From: Lactobacillales bacterium
GTDB lineage: Bacteria > Bacillota > Bacilli > Lactobacillales > Vagococcaceae
DNA: 16,742 nucleotides
NCBI GenBank assembly: GCA_015655485.1
Contig: JAATEZ010000377.1
Location: forward strand, 1-16,742
Reading direction: 5' to 3'
Shown: in pieces, positions 1 through 5,512 of the stretch
Position numbering within the stretch: position 1 is the first letter of the stretch
Layout: the number at the start of each line of letters is the position of its first letter
Made by a program: the position numbers and the translations under genes
Notes under the pieces: model-generated
The model's input: only the letters and a program-made list of their open reading frames with translations
What the model was told of the DNA's origin: nothing
The model's database searches: none

Positions 1-184
1 AGAAAATAGTTTTATAATTATCTAGTCCTACCCATACAGGATCAGAAATTAAGTTCCATTGAGTAAAAGAAGCATAAATCCCATATATAGTTGGTATACA
101 TACAAAAATAATAAACAAAATAAAATGTGGCCCAATAAACGCAAATGACTTAAAATTTATCTTTCGATTATTCATTGTCTTCAT
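1..184 (-). CDS. Sugar ABC transporter permease, N-terminal part (cut by the window edge)
   Basis: Only the first 61 codons are present; the gene continues past the left edge. The translation starts MKTMNNRKINFKSF and runs into a hydrophobic first membrane segment (FIGPHFILFIIF, about residues 15-35). It then has the motif SFTQWNL and the sequence VGLDNYKTIF. This order (FIGP, membrane helix, SFTxWN, GLxNY) is typical of MalF/UgpA-type permeases of the CUT1 carbohydrate ABC family, which form half of the membrane channel. The start at 184 is chosen because AAAGGA lies 8 bases upstream; an in-frame ATG at 190 is too close to that site. The gene follows the solute-binding protein gene on the same strand, as expected for a CUT1 importer operon. 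The substrate is not shown by this fragment. Confidence 0.85.
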   Translation of the reverse strand, partial: MKTMNNRKINFKSFAFIGPHFILFIIFVCIPTIYGIYASFTQWNLISDPVWVGLDNYKTIF

Positions 185-203
185 ACACATATTCCTTTCG
201 ATG

Positions 204-233
204 AAAAACCAAAGGAGAAACTTGACTCCTTTG
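204..233 (-). terminator. Hairpin with T-run between binding-protein and permease genes
   Basis: Read on the minus strand, an 8-bp perfect stem (CAAAGGAG / CTCCTTTG) with an 8-base loop is followed by GTTTTTC. It starts 11 bases after the stop codon of the solute-binding protein gene and ends about 20 bases before the permease start. This fits a weak intrinsic terminator, or an mRNA-stabilising hairpin, that lowers permease expression relative to the binding protein. The T-run is short, so partial read-through is expected. Confidence 0.55.
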
Positions 234-244
234 ACTTTTTCAAA

Positions 245-1501
245 TTAATTAGTAGAAATTTCAGAGATCTTATCTTCTACATATTTTTGCATGGTAGCCA
301 GACCTTCATCCATATCCAATTCTCCATAACAAATATCAGTAGCGTATGTGTCCAACGCTTCCAGAACATATGAAAAATATACGTAATCATAAATATATAA
401 TGTCTCAGATTCTTCCGGAGTCGAAGTAAAGAACGCTTGAGGATATTCTTGATACTCTTCACTTTCTTGAACATCATTACTTGCAACAATTTGTCCTGCT
501 TTTGCCCACTCAATTGAATTTTCCCTTACATATTCTATAAAATCTGCAATCACTTTTTCTTTTGCTGCTGTTCTGTCTTCATTTTTTAAAGTAGCAAACA
601 TATGCGATGCTGCTCTATTTGTAACAATCTCATCTGAAGTAGAATAAACATTGGTAACACCCCAATTTAAACCTTCAACATCTGCATGAGCTGTTGAAGA
701 CCATGTCCCATCTGTTGAGAACAATACTGTCCCACCTTGAAACATCAAATAACCATCTTCTCCATAGGGGGTCATTAAACCAGCATCTGTCAATTTTTTA
801 ATATCATTTAACGCTTCTTTCATTTCGGAAGTATCAATAGTAGGATTATCATCTGAATCTGATATATTTCCACCCAAATTATGAATTTGAGCTAATATAA
901 CCCAAGACAGCAAAGAATTATTGACTACATAATCTCCTTCATTCATTTTTCCTTTTAAGCTCATTATTTCATCAAATGTTACAATGTTATCATCTAACCA
1001 TGAAGTAACACCATATTTTTCAAGTAAATCTTTATTATAGTACATAGCGCTAGAATGGATATCCAGAGGAATTGTATATTGAACATCGTCAATATTTCCC
1101 GCCTCCCAAGCTTGATTAATATAGTTGCTTTCTTTCAATTCGGGTTGATAAGCAATCAAATCATCGGCGGTATCCAAAATACCTGAATTCACAAACTCTT
1201 TAACTTTATACGAGTGGATCAAAGCTAAATCCGGAATACCGCTTTTTGAGCTAACAACTGTACTTATCTTTGTATACATGTCGGCAGTAACAACATGTTT
1301 TAAGGTATATTTTGAATCAGATTGCTTATTAAATTTATTCACAAGTGTGTCCATGTAGGCACCATCGTCACCAGTAAGCGGTGACCAAAAAGTAACCGTA
1401 TATTTTTTTTCTTGAGCACTTTGATATTTTTTATAGCCAAAAACAGATAATCCAATAATTACAATGAAAATACTTCCTACAATAATAATTTTTTTCTTCA
1501 T
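245..1501 (-). CDS. Sugar ABC transporter solute-binding protein, family 1 type
   Basis: A protein of 418 residues that should capture an oligosaccharide outside the membrane and pass it to the permease encoded downstream. Residues 1-24 form a short basic start and one hydrophobic segment. The mature part begins with VTFWSPLTGDD, typical of family 1 (MalE-like) binding proteins, and contains the common patterns IPLDIHSSAMYYNKDLLEKYG, MFQGGTVLFSTDGTW and a C-terminal helical region. Unusually there is no cysteine near residues 15-30, so no lipobox is visible. The protein is probably held by an uncleaved N-terminal helix, or its true anchoring differs from the usual lipoprotein. The start is supported by GAGGGG just upstream. 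It is the first gene of an importer operon with its own promoter and cre site. The substrate is unknown; nearby genes suggest arabinose- or galactose-containing oligosaccharides. Confidence 0.88.
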   Translation of the reverse strand: MKKKIIIVGSIFIVIIGLSVFGYKKYQSAQEKKYTVTFWSPLTGDDGAYMDTLVNKFNKQSDSKYTLKHVVTADMYTKISTVVSSKSGIPDLALIHSYKVKEFVNSGILDTADDLIAYQPELKESNYINQAWEAGNIDDVQYTIPLDIHSSAMYYNKDLLEKYGVTSWLDDNIVTFDEIMSLKGKMNEGDYVVNNSLLSWVILAQIHNLGGNISDSDDNPTIDTSEMKEALNDIKKLTDAGLMTPYGEDGYLMFQGGTVLFSTDGTWSSTAHADVEGLNWGVTNVYSTSDEIVTNRAASHMFATLKNEDRTAAKEKVIADFIEYVRENSIEWAKAGQIVASNDVQESEEYQEYPQAFFTSTPEESETLYIYDYVYFSYVLEALDTYATDICYGELDMDEGLATMQKYVEDKISEISTN

Positions 1502-1576
1502 CTTTTCCCCTCATTTCTGTTTGTTTTTACCAAATCATGTTTAGATAACTTGACTGCTGATCAACGCACATATTCT

Positions 1577-1626
1577 GATTGAAAAACACCAGATAAATTC
1601 GTTGAAAATATAGTAATTTTTTCAAT
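1577..1626 (-). promoter_or_regulatory. Inverted repeats in the leader of the importer operon
   Basis: The predicted transcript has an untranslated leader of about 170 bases (roughly 1672 to 1502). In it, GATTGAAAAA at 1577-1586 pairs with TTTTTCAATC at 1617-1626 (10 bp). TTGAAAA at 1602-1608 can compete for the same partner, so two alternative hairpins can be drawn. The elements are AT-rich and short, so this may be chance. No known riboswitch class was recognised. Confidence 0.2.
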
Positions 1627-1678
1627 CCATCTGTTTAAACTCCATCCTTTCGTCTATATTTAATTAATTTATGTATAA

Positions 1679-1707
1679 ATATTATCATAAATTGAAAGCG
1701 TTGTCGA
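1679..1707 (-). promoter_or_regulatory. Predicted sigma-A promoter of the ABC importer operon
   Basis: On the minus strand, TCGACA (1707-1702) and TAATAT (1684-1679) are separated by 17 bases. This gives a start of transcription near 1672 and a long leader before the binding-protein gene. The catabolite-response element at 1693-1706 covers the spacer and part of the -35 box, a position typical of direct repression by CcpA. Confidence 0.5.
1693..1706. promoter_or_regulatory. Catabolite-response element (cre), CcpA binding site
   Basis: The sequence TGAAAGCGTTGTCG, flanked by T and A, fits the Gram-positive cre consensus WTGNAANCGNWNNCAW with a single mismatch (the A after the last C). It sits between the divergent importer operon and the regulator gene, within the predicted importer promoter. 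It should place sugar import under glucose repression by CcpA with HPr-Ser-P. The site is recognised by sequence alone. Confidence 0.7.
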
Positions 1708-1746
1708 TAATGTTTATATAAATAATTTTATTATTTTTTTATTTAT

Positions 1747-1764
1747 ATTAATAAATATATTAAT
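1747..1764. promoter_or_regulatory. Candidate operator palindrome ATTAATA-N4-TATTAAT (copy 1)
   Basis: A perfect 18-bp palindrome with a 4-base centre (AATA) lies between the divergent importer operon and the ArsR-type regulator gene. The same half-sites with the same spacing occur at 13687-13704, next to the paralogous regulator. It is therefore proposed as the binding site of these regulators. The region is very AT-rich, which raises the chance of coincidence. Confidence 0.4.
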
Positions 1765-1789
1765 TATTTTATTGAATATTGCTTTTATG

Positions 1790-1818
1790 TTTACTTACTT
1801 ATACTTTAATGTTAATAT
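1790..1818 (+). promoter_or_regulatory. Possible promoter of the first ArsR-type regulator gene
   Basis: TTTACT (1790-1795) and TAATAT (1813-1818) are 17 bases apart, upstream of the gene starting at 1862. Because the surroundings are almost pure A and T, other hexamer pairs could be drawn and this choice is tentative. It would place the candidate operator at 1747-1764 just upstream of the -35 box. Confidence 0.25.
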
Positions 1819-1861
1819 AAGTGTTAATAAAAACTATTCTAATGAAATGTGGGGTTTTATA

Positions 1862-2752
1862 ATGCAATTAGATATTTCTGAAGAATCATTAAAGGTGTAT
1901 GAGGCTTTAGCTAGTAAGGTCCGCATTAAAATTATTCATCTTCTCTCAACCAAAAAAATGAACATTAAAGAACTAGCTAGTGATTTAAATCTAAGCAGTG
2001 CAATCGTAACAATGCATATAAAAAAATTAGAGGAAGCTGGTTTAATAAAAACTGAAAAATTTGGGCAACAAAAAATCTCAAGTTTAAAAGTAGATAATAT
2101 TGAAATAAAATTTACTAAAAAAATTTTCCATGCTTTTGATACACACGAAACATCCATCCCCATTGGACATTATACTAATTATTCTGTGGAACCTACGTGT
2201 GGACTTGCTTCTATTCATGATTTTATTGGGCCTGTCGATGAACCAAAATATTTTATGGACTCTGATAGAATGAATGCTTGTATATTATGGTTTACTAAAG
2301 GTTTTGTCGAATATCAGACACCTAATTTTCTTATAGAAGATGAACATTTAGAAATGATTGATGTTTCAATGGAAATTTCTTCAGAGTTTCCGTTTTCAAA
2401 TGATATTTGGCCTTCAGATATTACCTTTACATTAAATAATATCGAACTGGGAACTTGGACTAGCCCCGGAGACTTTGCCGATACAAGAGGAAAATACACT
2501 CCAAGCTGGTATCCTGATAATTTAAACCAATATGGTCTTTTAAAAACCTTACGTATAACTAATCACGGAACATATATGGATGGAGAACAGCTTTCAAAAG
2601 TTAATATTGCCGATTTGAATTCAACAAAAGAAACCTGGCATTTTAAAATAGAAGTCAAAAAAAATGCTAATAACATTGGAGGTTGCACATTATTTGGTAA
2701 AGGTTTTGGCAATCATGACCAAGATATTCAATTAAAGCTTTATTATAGTTAA
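1862..2752 (+). CDS. ArsR-type HTH regulator with large C-terminal putative sugar-sensing domain (paralog 1)
   Basis: A protein of 296 residues. Residues 5-80 form a winged helix-turn-helix of the ArsR type (VYEALASKVRIKIIHLL, then NIKELASDLNLSSAIVTMHIKKLEEAGLI). The metal-binding ELCVCDL motif of classical ArsR/SmtB sensors is absent. Residues 95-296 form a second domain rich in aromatic residues, with PTCGLA, ILWFTKGFVEY, WPSDITF, GTWTSPGDF, NQYGLLK and GGCTLFGKGFGN. I recognise this arrangement from ArsR-type regulators next to glycosidase genes in Firmicutes, but know no established ligand. The start at 1862 is preferred because MQLDISEESL aligns exactly with the start of the paralog at 13874; an upstream TTG at 1772 would add 30 residues with no counterpart. 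It is divergent from the importer operon and probably controls it. It looks markedly more AT-rich than its paralog. Confidence 0.85.
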   Translation: MQLDISEESLKVYEALASKVRIKIIHLLSTKKMNIKELASDLNLSSAIVTMHIKKLEEAGLIKTEKFGQQKISSLKVDNIEIKFTKKIFHAFDTHETSIPIGHYTNYSVEPTCGLASIHDFIGPVDEPKYFMDSDRMNACILWFTKGFVEYQTPNFLIEDEHLEMIDVSMEISSEFPFSNDIWPSDITFTLNNIELGTWTSPGDFADTRGKYTPSWYPDNLNQYGLLKTLRITNHGTYMDGEQLSKVNIADLNSTKETWHFKIEVKKNANNIGGCTLFGKGFGNHDQDIQLKLYYS

Positions 2753-2800
2753 AATTTTTATTACTATCAGTGACTTTTTCTTTAGTAACAATTTTTCATA

Positions 2801-2860
2801 AAAAAGCACAGAAAAAAATAGCATTCGAATAACTCAAATGTTATTTTTTCTGTGCTTTTT
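2801..2860. terminator. Strong bidirectional terminator between regulator and phosphoketolase genes
   Basis: The arms 2801-2825 and 2837-2860 are almost perfectly complementary (core GCACAG / CTGTGC, flanked by A- and T-runs), with one G-T pair and one bulged base. The loop is about 11 bases. Each strand ends in a long T-run. It serves the regulator gene (plus strand) and the convergent phosphoketolase gene (minus strand). Confidence 0.9.
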
Positions 2861-2923
2861 TTTATTTTCTCAGAACTTTTATTACTTATGTTTCAATCAA
2901 CTATTTATTATATAAGTTTAATT

Positions 2924-5320
2924 TTATTCATTTTTCCATTCCCATTCTGTGATTTCAGGCAGATCTTCACCAATATCACGAATATAATCGTGGTGAGCAG
3001 ATAGTCTATCATTCATTTTCTGAATCAAATGAGCTCCTTTATTGCCCAATTCAGGTAAATTCATTACGACTTCTTTCACTAAGCTGAAACGATCTAAATG
3101 ATTTTGAACACGCATATCAAATGAAGTGGTGATCGTTCCTTCTTCTTCATAACCATGAACGTGCAAATCGTGATTTTGACGAGAATACGTCAATTGATTG
3201 ATCAAATGAGCAAAACCGTGAAAAGCAAAAACAATGGGTTTGTTTACCGTAAAGATAGCATTGTATTCAGCGTCAGTCAGTCCGTGCGGATGTTCAATCG
3301 CTGGACGAAGCTTCATCATATCCACTACATTCACAAAACGAATTTTCAAATTAGGCATTTCTTCACGCAAGATCGACACAGCTGCCAAACCTTCCAATGT
3401 CGGTGTATCCCCGCAAGTAGCCATCACAACATCTGGTTCCTGTCCTTGGTCATTACTGGCAAAATCCCAGATTCCAATCCCTTGTTTTACATGTTTTGCT
3501 GCTTGATCCATTGTCAGCCATTGCTGTCTCGGCTGTTTTGAAGAGACGATCACATTGATTTTGTGTTTTGTTTTCAGACAATGATCCATGACCGCGATCA
3601 GCGTATTAGCATCTGCCGGCAAATAAGCCCGCATGATTTCTGCTTTTTTATCCACTATATGACCTAAGATACCCGGATCTTGGTGAGTGTAACCATTATG
3701 ATCCTGCTGCCAAACATTAGAAGTCGCAATTAAATTTAGTGAAGCAATATCTTTTCTCCAAGGTAGTTCTGAAGTGACCTTTAGCCACTTGCCGTGAAGA
3801 GTGATCATTGAATCAACAATTCTCAGAAAAGCTTCATAGCTGGCAAAGAATCCATGACGGCCCGTCAACAAATAGCCTTCCAGCCATCCTTCACACATAT
3901 GTTCGCTCAACATAGAATCAACGATCCGACCATCATGAGCCAACCCTTCATCATTCGGTTCATGAATCTCAGGGAGCCATTGGCGCTTGGTGGCTTCAAA
4001 AACTGACCATAAACGGTTAGACATTGTTTCATCCGGACCAAAAATTCTAAAGTTGCGATTTTCTTCATTTAATCTGACTACATCACGAACATATTTGCCA
4101 AGTTCGATCATATCTTGAGCAACAGTTACTCCTGGAGATTCTACCTTCACCGCATAGTCTCTATAATCCGGTGTTTTTAAATCTTTTAACAGGACCCCGC
4201 CATTCGCATGAGGATTTGCGGCCATACGTCGACTTCCATCGGGCGTCAATGCTTCCAAATCAGGAAATAAACGGCCTGATTCATCAAATAGCTCCTCCGG
4301 TTTGTAGCTTTTCAACCAATTTTCTAATTCTTCGATATGTTCCGTATGATATTTATCCACTGCTAATGGTACCTGATGAGCACGAAATGAGCCCTCATTT
4401 GGCAAACCGTCAACAAAAGCAGGACCCGTCCATCCCTTTGGAGTTCGCAAAACAATCATCGGCCAAATGGGGCGCGTAGGATCATTATTCTCACGAGCTT
4501 TCTTTTGAATAGCTTTGATTTCTGCCATCACTGTATCCAATGTATCTGCCATTGATTGATGCAAAATTTTAGGATCATTTCCTTCAACAAAATACGGCTT
4601 CCAACCATTCCCTTCAAAAAATTTTTCTAGTTCTTCATGCGAGATCCGGGATAATACAGTCGGATTACTGATTTTATACCCATTCAGATGAAGAATTGGT
4701 AAAACTGCTCCATCAGTGATTGGATTAACAAATTTATTTCCTTGCCATGAAGTAGCTAATGGTCCGGTTTCCGCTTCACCATCTCCGACGACACAAGCCG
4801 TGATCAAATCGGGATTATCAAAAACGGCGCCAAAGGAATGAGAAAGTGAATAACCTAATTCTCCACCTTCATGAATAGATCCTGGTGTTTCTGGCGCCAT
4901 ATGACTGGAGATCCCGCCCGGAAATGAGAATTGTTTAAATAATTTTTTTAAGCCTGAAATATCACGACTGACATTAGGATAAACTTCACTATAGGTTCCA
5001 TCAAGATAGGCATTGGAAACCATGACTTGACCGCCATGACCAGGTCCAGAAATATAAATCATATCTTGATCATATTTTTTGATCATCCGATTTAAGTGAG
5101 TATAGATAAAGTTTTGTCCTGGAATGGTGCCCCAGTGCCCCACAACTTTAGCTTTTAAATGTTCTTTTTTTAGAGGATCTCTTAGCAAAGGGTTGTCCAA
5201 AAGATATAACTGCCCTACAGCTAAATAGTTGGCTGCACGCCAATAAGCATCCATTTTTTGTAGATAATCAGGTGCATCAGTGTCTTTCAATTGACTCGGT
5301 TCTTTTAAAAATGTCTCCAT
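2924..5320 (-). CDS. xpkA: Xylulose-5-phosphate/fructose-6-phosphate phosphoketolase
   Basis: A cytoplasmic thiamine-diphosphate enzyme that cleaves xylulose 5-phosphate with phosphate into acetyl phosphate and glyceraldehyde 3-phosphate; many members also accept fructose 6-phosphate. It is the key step of pentose fermentation in lactic acid bacteria. The 798 residues match the usual family length of about 790-825. Visible motifs are GHWGTIPGQNF (61-71), SGPGHGGQ (91-98), the cofactor motif GDGEAETGP (179-187) followed by LHLNGYKISNPT, and a C-terminal half with the expected RQQWLTMDQA and VNVVDMMKLRP patterns. The start follows GGGAGG closely. It is transcribed alone: a terminator separates it from the GH42 gene upstream and a bidirectional terminator follows it. 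Its place here suits the use of arabinose released by the neighbouring glycosidases. No defect was seen. Confidence 0.97.
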   Translation of the reverse strand: METFLKEPSQLKDTDAPDYLQKMDAYWRAANYLAVGQLYLLDNPLLRDPLKKEHLKAKVVGHWGTIPGQNFIYTHLNRMIKKYDQDMIYISGPGHGGQVMVSNAYLDGTYSEVYPNVSRDISGLKKLFKQFSFPGGISSHMAPETPGSIHEGGELGYSLSHSFGAVFDNPDLITACVVGDGEAETGPLATSWQGNKFVNPITDGAVLPILHLNGYKISNPTVLSRISHEELEKFFEGNGWKPYFVEGNDPKILHQSMADTLDTVMAEIKAIQKKARENNDPTRPIWPMIVLRTPKGWTGPAFVDGLPNEGSFRAHQVPLAVDKYHTEHIEELENWLKSYKPEELFDESGRLFPDLEALTPDGSRRMAANPHANGGVLLKDLKTPDYRDYAVKVESPGVTVAQDMIELGKYVRDVVRLNEENRNFRIFGPDETMSNRLWSVFEATKRQWLPEIHEPNDEGLAHDGRIVDSMLSEHMCEGWLEGYLLTGRHGFFASYEAFLRIVDSMITLHGKWLKVTSELPWRKDIASLNLIATSNVWQQDHNGYTHQDPGILGHIVDKKAEIMRAYLPADANTLIAVMDHCLKTKHKINVIVSSKQPRQQWLTMDQAAKHVKQGIGIWDFASNDQGQEPDVVMATCGDTPTLEGLAAVSILREEMPNLKIRFVNVVDMMKLRPAIEHPHGLTDAEYNAIFTVNKPIVFAFHGFAHLINQLTYSRQNHDLHVHGYEEEGTITTSFDMRVQNHLDRFSLVKEVVMNLPELGNKGAHLIQKMNDRLSAHHDYIRDIGEDLPEITEWEWKNE

Positions 5321-5341
5321 TTTGTTCCTCCCATATTTTTC

Positions 5342-5355
5342 TTTTTAGGTAAAAA
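5342..5355. promoter_or_regulatory. Palindrome TTTTTAGGTAAAAA in the phosphoketolase leader
   Basis: A 14-bp motif, symmetric except for its central GG, located downstream of the predicted transcription start and just upstream of the ribosome binding site of the phosphoketolase gene. The same core, TTTTA-GG-TAAAA, occurs twice more on the other side of the promoter (5408-5457). It is a candidate operator; the protein that would bind it is unknown. Confidence 0.4.
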
Positions 5356-5373
5356 TTACTTTAACATTTATTT

Positions 5374-5402
5374 ATTATACGCTTATGTGAAATAAAACAC
5401 AA
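5374..5402 (-). promoter_or_regulatory. xpkA: Predicted promoter of the phosphoketolase gene
   Basis: On the minus strand, a consensus -10 box TATAAT (5379-5374) lies 17 bases from TTGTGT (5402-5397), a weak -35 box. The predicted start near 5367 gives a leader of about 47 bases. A perfect -10 with a poor -35 and flanking palindromes suggests regulated expression. Confidence 0.55.
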
Positions 5403-5407
5403 TGACC

Positions 5408-5457
5408 TTTTAGTTTTTTTTACCTAAAATAACATTTTTAGGTAAAAAAAACTAAAA
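5408..5457. repeat. Perfect 22-bp inverted repeat upstream of the phosphoketolase promoter
   Basis: The arms 5408-5429 and 5436-5457 are exact reverse complements with a 6-base centre (TAACAT). Each arm contains one copy of the core TTTTA-CC/GG-TAAAA found again at 5342-5355. It lies between the GH42 terminator and the -35 box of the phosphoketolase promoter. It may be a pair of operators rather than a terminator, since a separate GC-containing terminator already follows GH42 and the arms contain only four G or C bases each. Confidence 0.6.
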
Positions 5458-5492
5458 AAAGATTTCCGTCTCACCTTTAAGCGAGACGGAAA
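5454..5492 (-). terminator. Intrinsic terminator of the GH42 gene
   Basis: On the minus strand a 12-bp stem (TTTCCGTCTCGC with GTGAGACGGAAA, one G-T pair) and a 6-base loop are followed by TCTTTTTTT. It begins about 20 bases after the GH42 stop codon. The other strand lacks a T-run after the stem, so it acts in one direction. Confidence 0.88.
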
Positions 5493-5512
5493 CCTCGAAA
5501 AAATAATTTCTT

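Noticed and set aside
1525..1623. Short open frame of about 33 codons from a TTG in the importer leader
   Set aside because: The only purine-rich stretch is too far from the TTG and the peptide has no recognisable feature.
1772..1861. Upstream TTG start that would extend the first regulator by 30 residues
   Set aside because: The extra residues are encoded by near-pure AT sequence, have no ribosome binding site, and have no counterpart in the paralog, whose first residues align exactly with the ATG at 1862.
3155..3541. Plus-strand open frames inside the phosphoketolase gene
   Set aside because: They lie antisense to strongly conserved enzyme sequence and show no recognisable protein pattern; they are by-products of the coding bias of the real gene.
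5370..5392. Possible cre site in the phosphoketolase promoter around the central CG at 5380
   Set aside because: It misses about four of the specified bases of the cre consensus, far worse than the site at 1693-1706.
5388..5403. TGTGTTTTATTTCACA on the minus strand, resembling a Crp/Fnr-type site
   Set aside because: Only part of the palindrome matches the TGTGA-N6-TCACA model, it overlaps a plausible -35 box, and AT-rich promoter DNA gives such matches by chance.
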